64,000 nt of DNA from Clostridia bacterium. GTDB lineage: Bacteria > Bacillota > Clostridia > Oscillospirales > CAG-382. The stretch is from positions 1 through 64,000 of the forward strand of contig JAFRPL010000023.1 in the NCBI GenBank assembly GCA_017429165.1, written 5' to 3'. Positions 1-8,404 of the stretch are shown one piece after another; position 1 is the stretch's first letter, and every line of letters begins with the position of its first letter. A program made the position numbers and the translations under genes. The notes below the pieces were generated by a model. It worked only from the letters and a program-made list of their open reading frames with translations, ran no database searches and was not told the origin of the DNA.

Positions 1-240
1 AACGCCGAGTGTTCTTAAGGACACTCGGCGAACGATGTGTTCCGCTGACAGCGGAACGTGATGTACGGCTGCGCCGAATGATGCGCCCTTCGGGCATGAT
101 GTGCGCCTTCGGCGCGTGAGCGGAACACATCACATCATTTTGCGGCAAAGCAGCAAAACATCATTGTTCGCAAAGCGAACTGCATCACTTGCCCGCAGGG
201 CAAACATCACTTTTTCCGGACGTTTGGCGCACAAACGTCC
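1..240. repeat. Array of nine short hairpins with TGATGT/ACATCA spacers
   Basis: Nine short inverted repeats follow each other: 3-12/21-30, 39-47/49-57, 66-69/73-76, 85-88/92-95, 103-107/111-115, 138-143/153-158, 166-171/175-180, 189-194/198-203 and 218-225/233-240. Stems are 4 to 10 bp with loops mostly of 1 to 3 bases (TTC, AAA, GCA). In the left half the spacers read gatgt, gtgatgt, aatgatg and atgatgt. In the right half they read as the reverse complement (catcatt, gcatcac, acatcac), so the halves could also pair with each other. Positions 34-49 pair with 116-131 with one mismatch. No gene was found here. The array may continue to the left of the window. Function unknown. Confidence 0.85.
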
Positions 241-256
241 TGCTTGCACCGATATG

Positions 257-310
257 CGACAAAAAACCGACTGAAGTCAGGAATGATCCTTGCCTCAGCC
301 GGTTTTTTAT
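257..310. terminator. Bidirectional intrinsic terminator
   Basis: A hairpin with outer arms aaaaaaccg and cggtttttt, and inner pairing ctga/tcag and agga/tcct with a few mismatches. A T run follows the stem on both strands. It lies just past the 3' end of the minus-strand operon ending at 357 and probably ends that transcript. It also bounds the hairpin array. Confidence 0.75.
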
Positions 311-356
311 AAACTGTCCTTTAGGACACCTCGCAAAAAGTCTGTTCTTTTTTTGC

Positions 357-647
357 TTATTCCAATTCCTCGGCGAATGCGACTATCTGCGCCAGCACGC
401 CCTGTCTGGGACGCATCAGGTAACCTTTGGCGGTCTCGGTGTCGCGGCATGAGCGGTAAGAGCCGCTGTCCGTGACGACGACGGTGGAAAACTTGCCGTT
501 GGTCTTAAACACGCCTCCGCGGCGTGCGGTGATCTGAAGCCTGGTGCGGACCACGTCGTAGCCGAAATGTTTAAGCGCTTTTTCGAGCGAATCGAACGAC
601 GCGTCGGTCATGCACTCCTCGGTAAGTTCGGAATCTATAAAGCTCAT
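357..647 (-). CDS. Small hypothetical protein (96 aa) after ispH-rpsA
   Basis: Family not recognised. The protein has an N-terminal acidic helical stretch (SFIDSELTEE), a helix with the motif DSLEKALKHFGYDV, then a basic region with beta-strand character (KFSTVVVTDSGSYRS) and a C-terminal helix ending in EELE. There is no signal peptide or membrane segment, so it is probably cytoplasmic. Its ATG overlaps the TAA stop of the ispH-rpsA fusion by one base (TAATG), so it is very likely translationally coupled as the last gene of the cmk operon. A terminator follows at 257-310. It has neither the length nor the motifs of barstar. Confidence 0.7.
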   Translation of the reverse strand: MSFIDSELTEECMTDASFDSLEKALKHFGYDVVRTRLQITARRGGVFKTNGKFSTVVVTDSGSYRSCRDTETAKGYLMRPRQGVLAQIVAFAEELE

Positions 648-2692
648 TATTCTTCGTCGGGAGCGCTTGCGGCTTCTTCCGCTGCGGGCGCTTCTTCGGC
701 TGCGGGGGCCTCGTCGGCCGCGGGAGCTTCGTCAACAGCGGGAACTTCTTCGGCCGCGGGAGCTTCTTCCGCCTGAGGCAGAAGCGCTCTGATCGAAAGA
801 CTTATGCGCTGTTTTTCGGAATCGATAGCCGTGATCTTGGCGTCGACTTTTTCGCCCACTTTGAGCACGGAGCCGGGGTTCTGAACGAACTTGTCGGCGA
901 TCTGCGAGCAGTGGATGAGTCCGTCCACTCCGGGGATGATCTCGGCGAAAGCGCCGAACGGCATTATGCTCACGATGGTGACGTTAGCCACGTCGCCTTC
1001 CTTGAACTGTTCGTTGAAAATGTTCCAGGGGTTGGTCGCCTCGGTCTTGTAGCCGAGCGAGATGCGTTCTCTTTCGCGGTCGATCTCCTTGACGGTGACT
1101 TCGACTTCGTCGCCGATCTTGAACACGTCGGCGGGGTTGCGGGGAACGCCCCAGAATATTTCGGAAACGTGGATCATACCGTCGGCGGCGCCGAGGTTGA
1201 CGAACACGCCGAAATTGGTGATGGAACGGACGGTGCCCTTGAGTTTCTGGCCGACTTCTATGGAAGAATAGAAATCGTCAAGGCGCTTTTTGCGCTCGAT
1301 GCGGGCGGCAGAGCGGATGGAGCCGACTGCTCTCTTTCTGGCTTCGTTGTATTCAAGGATCTTGACCGAGACCTTTTTGCCCTTGAGCGATTCGAGATCG
1401 GTGCCTTCGCGGCCGCACTGAGTGGCGGGCACGAACACCCTTATACCGCTGACGTTCATAATGACGCCGGCGTTGACGACCTCTTTGACGGTTCCGGTGA
1501 GGATGCCGCCTTCGGCCGCGGCCTGAGCCACTTTTTCTGCGTTTCTGGCCTCGTCAAGGCGCTTCTTGGAAAGGAGCACGGTGCCTTCGACGTCGGAGAA
1601 TTTGGTACAGACAACATCTATGGGATCGCCCACGTGGAAAGAACTCATATCGACATTGTCATCTGCAGAGATCTCATCATACGGAAGAATGCCCGTATGT
1701 TTGGTCCCCAGGTCGACCTTGATCTCCGCCGGGGTGACGGCAAGGATTGTCCCTGTAACCCTTTCTCCAGTAGTGAGAGTTTTGAACGACTGGTCCAAAA
1801 GCTCTTCAAAGCTGAGTTCTTCGTTAGCGATGTTTGCCATGGTTTTGTTTACCTCCTGTATTATAACGCCAGGCGCCGACGCGCCGGCAATTATTACGAT
1901 TCTGTTTGCTTGTTTTATAATGCTGTGGTATTTTTGCAGGTCGGCTGCCGTTTCGGCGGCGACGGTCTGCGGGCATACCCGGCGGCATACCGCCAGGAGC
2001 TTTGCCGTATTTGAGCTTTGCGGACTGCCTACGACGCACACCAGATCGGCGCCGGAAGCCAGTTCATACGCGGTCTTTTGCCGCATTTCGGTGATATTGC
2101 ATATTGTATCAAAAATATTCGCGTTTGTATATAGTTTTTTTAAATTGTTCGCAAAAAATTTCCAATCTTGTACGGAAAAAGTCGTCTGCGCCGCAAAAAA
2201 GCGGTTTTTTGCCGGTTCTTCTTCGTTTTCAAGCGCTTTCAGCGCCTCGGCGGCGCTGCCGAAAACTTTTGTTTTTCCGTGTGCGAACGAGAGTATGCCG
2301 CGCACCTCGGGGTGGTCTTTGTCGCCCAGGATAATGCATTCTGCGCCGGAACGTGAATTTTCTTCCGCAATGCGGTGTATCTGCCGCACGTATGCGCAGG
2401 TGCCGTCGACCACGCGCCGCCCGCAGAGCGCGAGCTTTTCGTATATCTCCCTCGTTTCGCCGTGCGCGCGTATGAAGATCACGCCGTCGGGAGGGACGGA
2501 ATCGATCTGCGTGCTGTCGATTATCTTTACCCCGCGCGCGACGAGCGATTCGTTGTACGGACGGTTGTGTATGAGCTCGCCGAGACAGAACACCTTTGAA
2601 CCGGCTTCGAGTTCGCGTTCCAGAAGCTCTGCCGCCCGTTTTACCCCCGGGCAGAAGCCCGAGCCGGGCGCTACGGTGACAGTCGCCATCAT
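647..2692 (-). CDS. ispH-rpsA: IspH (HMBPP reductase) fused to ribosomal protein S1
   Basis: A 681-residue fusion. Residues 1 to about 280 are 4-hydroxy-3-methylbut-2-enyl diphosphate reductase, the last step of the MEP isoprenoid pathway. The cluster cysteines appear in GFCPGVKRA, DGTCAYVRQIH and FDTICNITEMRQ. Substrate residues appear in IHNRP, RAHGE, DKDHPEVRG, AQTTFS and the SSN motif. Residues about 305 to 640 hold four S1 RNA-binding domains (TGTILAV..., TGTVKEVV..., KGTVRSITNFGVFVNLG, VTIVSIMPFGAFAE). This fusion is known from Clostridia. The C-terminus is a repetitive Ala/Glu/Pro tail. The start overlaps plsC (ATGA). A second ATG at 2689 has slightly better spacing to the AAGGAAGG site. 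Confidence 0.95.
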   Translation of the reverse strand: MMATVTVAPGSGFCPGVKRAAELLERELEAGSKVFCLGELIHNRPYNESLVARGVKIIDSTQIDSVPPDGVIFIRAHGETREIYEKLALCGRRVVDGTCAYVRQIHRIAEENSRSGAECIILGDKDHPEVRGILSFAHGKTKVFGSAAEALKALENEEEPAKNRFFAAQTTFSVQDWKFFANNLKKLYTNANIFDTICNITEMRQKTAYELASGADLVCVVGSPQSSNTAKLLAVCRRVCPQTVAAETAADLQKYHSIIKQANRIVIIAGASAPGVIIQEVNKTMANIANEELSFEELLDQSFKTLTTGERVTGTILAVTPAEIKVDLGTKHTGILPYDEISADDNVDMSSFHVGDPIDVVCTKFSDVEGTVLLSKKRLDEARNAEKVAQAAAEGGILTGTVKEVVNAGVIMNVSGIRVFVPATQCGREGTDLESLKGKKVSVKILEYNEARKRAVGSIRSAARIERKKRLDDFYSSIEVGQKLKGTVRSITNFGVFVNLGAADGMIHVSEIFWGVPRNPADVFKIGDEVEVTVKEIDRERERISLGYKTEATNPWNIFNEQFKEGDVANVTIVSIMPFGAFAEIIPGVDGLIHCSQIADKFVQNPGSVLKVGEKVDAKITAIDSEKQRISLSIRALLPQAEEAPAAEEVPAVDEAPAADEAPAAEEAPAAEEAASAPDEE
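650..775 (-). repeat. Coding repeat for acidic Ala-Glu-rich tail of S1
   Basis: About 125 bp of imperfect short repeats encode alternating AEEAPA, VDEAPA and ADEAPA units, roughly 40 residues of Ala, Glu, Asp and Pro at the extreme C-terminus of the IspH-S1 fusion. The tail is low-complexity, strongly negative and probably disordered. The repeats could slip during replication, so copy number may vary between strains. Confidence 0.8.
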
Positions 2693-3291
2693 TCGCCTTC
2701 CTTTTTGAACGGTTCGCAGACCTTGTCGAAAAGGTAATACGAAATTTCGGGCTTGGTGGGTTTTTCGCTTATGGAAGTATATTCCTTATAGCTCACCGGC
2801 TTGTGGATTATTAGCCGCGTGCGGCGAAAAATGCGCGGGCGCAGCGATTTGGTGACTATGGAGACAGGCAGCACGGTCGCTTCGGCCATACACGATATCA
2901 GCGAAAAGCCGGGCAGCGCCTGTTCTTTTTGCGGAACGACGCCGGGCATTCGGGTGCCCTGCGGAAAAATGCCTACGCTGGTGCCTTCCTTGAGCGCGTC
3001 TATGCAGGCGTGGAGCGCCGTGGTGTCGAGCCCGTCGCGGTCGATGGTGACGGCGTCGGTTATGCGGAACACCAGCCGCATAAAAGCGTGGTTCGCCAGC
3101 TCTTTTTTTGCGAGCCACTTATGCTTTTGCTTGAGCGACGCCGTTATGAGTATGGGGTCGCAGAACGAGGAATGGTTGGCGCAGACCAGATACGGACCTT
3201 CGGGCTCGTTTTCGCGCCCTTCCACCTTTATGCGGTACAAAAGCCGCATGGGAAACTTGAATAATGCCTTTAAGAAGCCGTAAACGCTCAT
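2689..3291 (-). CDS. plsC: 1-acyl-sn-glycerol-3-phosphate acyltransferase
   Basis: A 200-residue PlsC-family acyltransferase that makes phosphatidic acid at the inner face of the membrane. The catalytic HX4D motif is NHSSFCDP near residue 40. The substrate motif is GIFPQGTRMPG, a Gln variant of the usual FPEGTR. An N-terminal amphipathic segment (FLKALFKFPMRLLYRIKVEG) suits membrane association. It overlaps ispH-rpsA by 4 bases and follows the nucleoside phosphorylase with a 3-base gap. cmk, plsC, ispH and rpsA are commonly neighbours in Clostridia, which supports the call. Confidence 0.93.
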   Translation of the reverse strand: MSVYGFLKALFKFPMRLLYRIKVEGRENEPEGPYLVCANHSSFCDPILITASLKQKHKWLAKKELANHAFMRLVFRITDAVTIDRDGLDTTALHACIDALKEGTSVGIFPQGTRMPGVVPQKEQALPGFSLISCMAEATVLPVSIVTKSLRPRIFRRTRLIIHKPVSYKEYTSISEKPTKPEISYYLFDKVCEPFKKEGE

Positions 3292-3294
3292 TTA

Positions 3295-4062
3295 TCATAC
3301 CTTGCCGTTTATCATAAGTTTTATCGCCTCTACGGCGCAGCGCACCGCGGAGGTGGTGTCGTGGATCTCTTCCTGCGGAAGGCCCGCTTTTTCGCGCTCC
3401 TGGTTCCACACCGTGTGGAAAACGCCGCCGCAGGTGACGCCGCGGTATGCCGCCACGACGAACAGCGCCGCGGATTCCATTTCGCTGCAGAGCACGCCCA
3501 GGCGTTTCCACGCCTCCCATTTGTTCAAAAGGTCGGCGGAAACGGGTTTGGAATACGGGTCGTGCTGGCCGTAGAACGAATCCTTTGCCTGCACCACGCC
3601 GACGTGATATTTACAGCCGAGCTCTCTCGCCGCTTTTTCGAGCGCGCAGACCGTGCGGTGGTCGGCGGTGGCGGGATACCCTTCGGGGGCGTATTCGTAG
3701 CTGGTGCCGTCCTGGCGCACCGCCGAAGAGGCGATGACCACGTCGCCGGCGGTGACGTCGAGCGCAATGCCGCCGCAGGTGCCCACGCGGATGAAATGCT
3801 TTGCGCCGATGTTGCAAAGCTCTTCCATGGCTATGGCGGCGGAAGGGCCGCCTATTCCGGTGGAACACACGCTTACCTTTTTGCCGCAGAGCGTGCCGGT
3901 GCAGACCGTGTATTCGCGGTTAGAAGTTACGAAACGCGCGTCCTCGAAGAACGAAGCGATAAGCTCGCATCTGCCGGGGTCGCCGGGGAGTATGACGTAT
4001 TCGCCCACGTCGCCGGCGCGGCAGTTTATATGGTACTGAAGCTCGCGTTCGTTTGCGTTCAT
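3295..4062 (-). CDS. udp: Uridine phosphorylase-like nucleoside phosphorylase
   Basis: A 255-residue member of the PNP/UDP phosphorylase superfamily, which splits nucleosides with phosphate for pyrimidine or purine salvage. Visible motifs are the phosphate loop in [35 protein letters not shown], and the ribose/base-binding SEMESAALF. The overall match is closer to uridine phosphorylase than to purine nucleoside phosphorylase, but the base specificity cannot be fixed by eye. It sits between cmk (4-base overlap) and plsC, so it interrupts the usual cmk-plsC pairing. Its pyrimidine role fits with cmk. Confidence 0.88.
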   Translation of the reverse strand: MNANERELQYHINCRAGDVGEYVILPGDPGRCELIASFFEDARFVTSNREYTVCTGTLCGKKVSVCSTGIGGPSAAIAMEELCNIGAKHFIRVGTCGGIALDVTAGDVVIASSAVRQDGTSYEYAPEGYPATADHRTVCALEKAARELGCKYHVGVVQAKDSFYGQHDPYSKPVSADLLNKWEAWKRLGVLCSEMESAALFVVAAYRGVTCGGVFHTVWNQEREKAGLPQEEIHDTTSAVRCAVEAIKLMINGKV

Positions 4063-4739
4063 ATCTTTACCTTGCTTTCTATTATTTGCGAAGCCGCATC
4101 GAGCGTGGCTTGTATGCCGAGCCCGCCGTTATCGAGCATCACCGCGTCGGGCGCGGGGATCGCGGGGGCTATTTTGCGCGTCTTGTCGTTTTCGTCGCGC
4201 CAGCGCATATCCTCGAGCACCTGTTCGAGCGTGACGTTTTCGCCTTTTTCAAGCAGTTCGGCGAGCCGGCGTTCGGCGCGCTTTTCGACAGACGCGAACA
4301 GGAATATCTTTACCTGCGCCTTTGGAAGTATGACGGTGCCTATGTCGCGTCCGTCCATAACGCAGTCGTTCCTGCGGGCGATGCCGCGCTGGAGCTCGAG
4401 TATGTATTCCCTGACCGCGGGGATCTTTGAAACGTCGGAAGCGTAAAGCGAGCATTCGGGGGTGCGGAGCTCGTCGCCCATACGCTCGCCGTTTAGCCAG
4501 ACCACGCCGCCGCCGTTTTCGAGCGTCATTTCTATCTTCATCTGCGGGAGCAGCGATATCACGCCTTCCGTATCGGTGCGGTCGACGCCCGCGCGCAGCG
4601 CGAAAAGCCCTATTGTGCGGTAGATCGCTCCGGTGTCTATATAAATGAGATTGTATTTTTTTGCAAGCAGTTTGGCGAGCGTGGATTTCCCGCTGCCGCT
4701 CGGTCCGTCTATGGCTATGTTCAAACGTTTTCTGCGCAT
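4059..4739 (-). CDS. cmk: Cytidylate kinase
   Basis: (d)CMP kinase, 226 residues, phosphorylating CMP and dCMP with ATP in the cytosol. The P-loop is [12 protein letters not shown] close to the N-terminus. Other family segments are [25 protein letters not shown] and [16 protein letters not shown] chose the ATG at 4739 because the protein then begins [15 protein letters not shown], the normal family start. An upstream in-frame ATG at 4781 would add 14 unrelated residues and lies on the predicted promoter. GGAG lies about 11 bases upstream. This is the first gene of the operon. Confidence 0.93.
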   Translation of the reverse strand: MRRKRLNIAIDGPSGSGKSTLAKLLAKKYNLIYIDTGAIYRTIGLFALRAGVDRTDTEGVISLLPQMKIEMTLENGGGVVWLNGERMGDELRTPECSLYASDVSKIPAVREYILELQRGIARRNDCVMDGRDIGTVILPKAQVKIFLFASVEKRAERRLAELLEKGENVTLEQVLEDMRWRDENDKTRKIAPAIPAPDAVMLDNGGLGIQATLDAASQIIESKVKI

Positions 4740-4779
4740 TGCCGCCCGTACTCCATTATCACATATTTTGCTGAGTACC

Positions 4780-4808
4780 ATTTTATCACATCAAAACGCA
4801 AAAATCAA
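4780..4808 (-). promoter_or_regulatory. Predicted sigma-A promoter of the cmk operon
   Basis: On the minus strand the site reads TTGATT, 17 bases, TAAAAT, with the -10 at plus positions 4780-4785 and the -35 at 4803-4808. It lies about 40 bases upstream of the chosen cmk start, in AT-rich DNA between two minus-strand operons. Confidence 0.6.
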
Positions 4809-4871
4809 CAGCTTTTTGAACAAAAAGCGCGCTTTTCACGCCCGCGCCGGACAATATCCGCTTTTCCGGCG

Positions 4872-4916
4872 CAAAAAAAGACGGCAGGGATCCCCGTTTA
4901 CGGGAGCCCTGCCGCC
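4872..4916 (-). terminator. Intrinsic terminator of the dockerin-barnase operon
   Basis: Arms cggcaggg (4882-4889) and ccctgccg (4907-4914) enclose further pairing of cccg with cggg. On the minus strand the hairpin is followed by C and seven Ts. It lies 26 bases past the stop of the barnase-like gene and separates that operon from cmk. Confidence 0.85.
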
Positions 4917-4941
4917 GTTATTCTTTTGCCTGCGCGTTTTT

Positions 4942-5682
4942 TCAATAAATCCGCGTGAAAGAGGCGTAATGGTCGGACGAATAGTAAACGAGCCCGTCGT
5001 TCGACCAAACTATGCGCTTTGAATTGCGCGCGCCGCCCTGATAATCGATATCGCATTCGTACCACACGCGGCCGTCTTTTTCGGGCAGCAGCCTTTCGCG
5101 GTTTTCGAACACGTCGCCGCCCAGCGATTTGCCGGGGGCGTATTTCCATAAGTCTCCGCTCTTCCAGCCCAGCGCCTTGGCCTGCGCTTTGGTTATAAAG
5201 TTGCCGGGCAGTTTTCCGTAGACGTGCAGATACAGCGCGACGTCGTCTTTCGACGTGAATTCGCCGTCTTCGGCGATGCGCGCTATTGTTCCGGTGCGGA
5301 GCGTTACGCCGCATTCCATACATTCGGTATGCCATACGCCGTCGCGGTCGGGATCCGGCGCCGTATCGGTGATGCGCATACTCTCGTCGTGGTCGCAAAG
5401 CGGAAAATCCGCGGCAAACAGCACGTGTCTGAGCAAATAGATCGCATCGGCGGAATCGCATACGCCGTCGCGGTCGAGGTCGGCGTTTACCTCAAGCGGA
5501 AAATCCGCGGCAAACAGCGCGTGCCTGAGCAGATAGACCGCGTCCGAGGAATCGACCGTACCGTCGCCGGTGTAATCGTACCAATCGGAAAGCGCGGCAC
5601 ACGCCTGAAAAGACAGCGACGCGCAAATCAGCAGCGCCGCCAGCAGCAGCGATATTCTTTTCAGCGTGCGGCGAAGCCTCAT
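4942..5682 (-). CDS. Secreted barnase-family ribonuclease with N-terminal dockerin
   Basis: 246 residues. A signal peptide (residues 1-29) is followed by a type I dockerin made of two calcium-loop repeats, DYTGDGTVDSSDAVYLLRH and DLDRDGVCDSADAIYLLRH (residues 36-95). A short Cys/His linker (CDHDE...CMECG) leads to a barnase domain (residues about 140-246). The match to Bacillus barnase is clear: KLPGNFITKAQAKALGW, APGKSLGGDVFENRE, then E209 in WYECDI, R219 and R223 in GARNSKRI, and H238 in SSDHYASF. These correspond to E73, R83, R87 and H102 of barnase, so the enzyme should be active. The AAGGG site is 8 bases before the ATG. No barstar gene was found in the window. Confidence 0.93.
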   Translation of the reverse strand: MRLRRTLKRISLLLAALLICASLSFQACAALSDWYDYTGDGTVDSSDAVYLLRHALFAADFPLEVNADLDRDGVCDSADAIYLLRHVLFAADFPLCDHDESMRITDTAPDPDRDGVWHTECMECGVTLRTGTIARIAEDGEFTSKDDVALYLHVYGKLPGNFITKAQAKALGWKSGDLWKYAPGKSLGGDVFENRERLLPEKDGRVWYECDIDYQGGARNSKRIVWSNDGLVYYSSDHYASFTRIY

Positions 5683-5694
5683 TTATATATCCCT

Positions 5695-6540
5695 TTACCT
5701 TCCCAGTATGTTTTTGAGATACGCTTCCTCGTACGGCGGGAACAGCAGCGCGTATGTCTCGCCTTCGAGAGAAGCGTCTATGCGTATATACGAACCGAGC
5801 GTGAGTATGCCGTTGCCGCCGCGTTTGATGTCATACGCGGCGTATTCGGGCGCGCGGTACGAAACGCTCTTGTTCCAGAACCCCAGACCGCATTTGCGTT
5901 CGACTTTTTCGATATCGCCCAGCGAAGACGCCGGCACGCGGATTAGTTCGCGCATGTCGCTTATGCAAAGGTCACCGTCTTTGACGAACACCTTGCGCGG
6001 ATAGTTCATAAACAGTTCGGTGCGGAACATGGTATAGGGAGCGGCGACGCCGTCTTTGACGGTGTAAACGCAGTAGAGCGTGTCGATCTCTTTACAGTCT
6101 TCGGGGATCCCGAACTGTTTGTCGGATTCGGCAGCGATCTCGGCGAACGCGGCGTTGGCGCGCTCGCACGCCTGCTCCTGTTCGGGCGTGGTCTTAAGCT
6201 GTTTCTTTGCCCTTGCGAGCATAAACACCGCCGCGACGGCGCTGATTACGACCATCGCCATGGTGACTATCATGGGGGTGCTCGTTATTGAAGACGGGTC
6301 GCGTATGAGCCCGATCGCGAGCAGGATGCCCCATACGACCGCGAAGACCGCGCAGGTCTGACCCGCCTTGCGCGGCACGGGCGAAACGCGGCACAGCTCG
6401 TCCGCTTCGCTTGCGAGTTTTGACGCTTGCGCGATTTTTTCTTCGAGTTCCGCGTCCGCGCGGGCGGATACGAAACGTTCGCATTCGAGCGTTTCGTTTT
6501 GTTTGTCCTGAGTAATATCGGTGCCGAAGAAGTATTTCAT
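5695..6540 (-). CDS. Membrane protein of unknown function (281 aa)
   Basis: Not recognised. A cytoplasmic-looking N-terminal helical region (ADAELEEKIAQASKLASEADE) precedes two adjacent membrane segments, TCAVFAVVWGILLAIGLI and MIVTMAMVVISAVAAVFML. A soluble beta-rich C-terminal domain of about 150 residues follows (YCVYTVKDGVAAPYTMFRT, RVPASSLGDIEKVERK). The layout resembles two-helix membrane proteins with a PH-like domain, but that is only inference. The start at 6540 gives MKYFFGTDITQ and has AAAGGACG upstream. It overlaps the C26 gene by 4 bases and precedes the barnase gene by 12, so all three are probably co-transcribed. Confidence 0.75.
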   Translation of the reverse strand: MKYFFGTDITQDKQNETLECERFVSARADAELEEKIAQASKLASEADELCRVSPVPRKAGQTCAVFAVVWGILLAIGLIRDPSSITSTPMIVTMAMVVISAVAAVFMLARAKKQLKTTPEQEQACERANAAFAEIAAESDKQFGIPEDCKEIDTLYCVYTVKDGVAAPYTMFRTELFMNYPRKVFVKDGDLCISDMRELIRVPASSLGDIEKVERKCGLGFWNKSVSYRAPEYAAYDIKRGGNGILTLGSYIRIDASLEGETYALLFPPYEEAYLKNILGR

Positions 6541-7244
6541 ACACAACGTCCTTTCTGTTTTCCGTCTGCGCATACGCGCGTGAACCAGTCGAACACGGCG
6601 CGCGCGTTTTCGTCGCGCCCGAACATCATTTCCGGGTGGTACTGCACCGCCAGAAAATCGTCGCGGCTTTCTGCGCATATCGCTTCCGGAATGCCGTCGG
6701 GAGCGCGGGCGCAGACGACGTATCCCGGCGCGGGCGTTTTTATCGCCTGATGATGATAGCTGTTGACTTTTATGCGCTCCTTGCCTATGACTTGCGCAAA
6801 CAGCGTGCCGGGGACGATGTCGATATCGTGCTCGGCGCTTGCGTGGACTATATCCGCGCCGTACTGCGAGGGGATATCCTGCCAGAGCGTGCCGCCGGCG
6901 AAGACGTTGAGCGTCTGTATGCCGCGGCAGATCCCGAGCGTGGGCAGCCTTTTGTTTTTGAGCGCCTCAAAAAAGCATTTTTCGCTCAAGTCGCGCGGGG
7001 CGCACACCTCGCCGCATTTTTCGTCCCTTTGCTCGCCGTATTCGGCGGGATCGATATCCGCGCCGCCGGTGAACAGGAACCCGTCGAGCCCCTCCAGATA
7101 CAGCTCCGCTTCCTCCGCCGTCTCGACGTACGGCAGCGTGACGGGCAGCGCGCCGGAAGCGCGCAGCGCGTTAAGGTAGGTGAGATTCACCGCAAGGCGC
7201 GAATTTTCGAGCATGGAACAGGTCAAACCGATCGTCGGTCTCAT
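6537..7244 (-). CDS. Class I glutamine amidotransferase-like hydrolase (peptidase C26)
   Basis: 235 residues, of the gamma-glutamyl-GABA hydrolase (PuuD-like) group, which hydrolyses gamma-glutamyl amide bonds. The nucleophile elbow is LGICRGIQ, the catalytic His-Glu pair is in AVQYHPEM, and FTGGADIDPAEYG is the family glycine-rich strand. The gene lies 4 bases after an M20 peptidase, so the pair may process gamma-glutamyl compounds or small peptides. That pairing is inference. The true substrate is not evident. Confidence 0.88.
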   Translation of the reverse strand: MRPTIGLTCSMLENSRLAVNLTYLNALRASGALPVTLPYVETAEEAELYLEGLDGFLFTGGADIDPAEYGEQRDEKCGEVCAPRDLSEKCFFEALKNKRLPTLGICRGIQTLNVFAGGTLWQDIPSQYGADIVHASAEHDIDIVPGTLFAQVIGKERIKVNSYHHQAIKTPAPGYVVCARAPDGIPEAICAESRDDFLAVQYHPEMMFGRDENARAVFDWFTRVCADGKQKGRCV

Positions 7245-7248
7245 TTTT

Positions 7249-8403
7249 TCAAAAATCCTTTCTCATTTCGCATATAGAAGCGGCGATCAGCTTTGCGGAC
7301 CCCGCTATGGACGAAATATCGCACCATTCGTCCTTTGTATGGTAGTTGTCGCCTATGGGCCCTATGTCGTCGACGGTGGGTATCCCCGCGAGCGTGGTGT
7401 ACGCCGCGTCCGAACCGCCGTTGGAATAAAACTCCTTCATCTCGCCGAATCCATATTTCTGCGCCACGGCGTTTATGTGTTCGAACAGCTTCACGTTGGC
7501 TTCGGTGCGTTCCATCGGCTTGCGGTCGCTTATCTTCACCACGCGGCAGACCGTGCCTTCCACGCAGACGTGCGACGCTACTTCCTCGAGCACGCTCATC
7601 GCATAGTCGTATTCGGCGGTACTGCGTATGCGCACGTCGATATACACGCGGCAGATGTCCGGCACCACGTTGAGCGCTGTGCCGCCTTCGATGACGCCGC
7701 AGTTATACGTTATGCCGTCTTTTACGCTCTTTTGTTCGAGCTCTATTATCTTGTACGCGGCTTCGCGGATCGCCGAACGGCCTTCGAAATAGTCGCCCGC
7801 GTGCGCGGCGCGGCCCTTTACTTCGAGATACAGGCGGATGATCCCCTTCCTGCCCGTGGTGAGCTTGCCTTCCTCGCGGCATTCGCAGTTGAAGAACGCG
7901 CTCGCGCCTGCCGATTCCTCGAGCATAAAGCGAATGGTCTCCATGCCGGAATTGACCGATTCGACTTCTTCGTCGCTCTGGAGTATCAGCTTTACCGGGC
8001 GTTCCGAGTATCCCGCGCGCTTCAGCGATTCGAGCACCAGCATCCCCACGGCGATACCGCCCTTGCAGTCGATGACGCCCGGGCCCTTGAGCCTGCCGTC
8101 TTCCTCTTTGACCGGAGGATATCCGAATTCGCCTTTGGCGAAAACGGTGTCCATATGCGCGGATATGCAGACGGGCGGCAATTTCCCGCCGTTTTCGTAG
8201 GTTATGCTCGCCACGTCGCCGGCGTTTTCAATACGGCGGCGTTTGACGCCAAACCCCAGCGCGCGCGCTTTTTCGCATACCGCGGTGCAGACGGCGTCGA
8301 CGCCCTCTTTGTCTTCGGATTTGCTTTCTATGGAGCAGATCTCTTTTAAAAATTCCTTGTATCCGCCAGCAAGCGAATCTATTTGTGAAAACAGTTCTTT
8401 CAA
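7249..8403 (-). CDS. M20 family metallopeptidase (CPG2/ArgE-like)
   Basis: 384 residues. This is a di-zinc exopeptidase of the M20A type related to glutamate carboxypeptidase and ArgE. Metal and catalytic positions are visible: H and D in CISAHMDTVF, D in VIDCKGG, the paired Glu in QSDEEVES, and the late His in DNYHTKDEW. The dimerisation domain includes VKGRAAHAGDYFEGRSA. It probably removes a C-terminal amino acid or an acyl group in the cytosol. It sits 1 base from the ASKHA protein and 4 bases from the C26 hydrolase. Confidence 0.9.
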   Translation of the reverse strand: MKELFSQIDSLAGGYKEFLKEICSIESKSEDKEGVDAVCTAVCEKARALGFGVKRRRIENAGDVASITYENGGKLPPVCISAHMDTVFAKGEFGYPPVKEEDGRLKGPGVIDCKGGIAVGMLVLESLKRAGYSERPVKLILQSDEEVESVNSGMETIRFMLEESAGASAFFNCECREEGKLTTGRKGIIRLYLEVKGRAAHAGDYFEGRSAIREAAYKIIELEQKSVKDGITYNCGVIEGGTALNVVPDICRVYIDVRIRSTAEYDYAMSVLEEVASHVCVEGTVCRVVKISDRKPMERTEANVKLFEHINAVAQKYGFGEMKEFYSNGGSDAAYTTLAGIPTVDDIGPIGDNYHTKDEWCDISSIAGSAKLIAASICEMRKDF

Positions 8404-8404
8404 T

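Noticed and set aside
1..240. CRISPR array
   Set aside because: Repeats are 4 to 10-bp palindromes of different sequence with 5 to 12-base spacers. No constant repeat of CRISPR length and no cas genes.
357..647. Barstar-like immunity protein for the barnase
   Set aside because: The length is close, but it lies in a different operon and has none of the barstar helix-2 acidic pattern.
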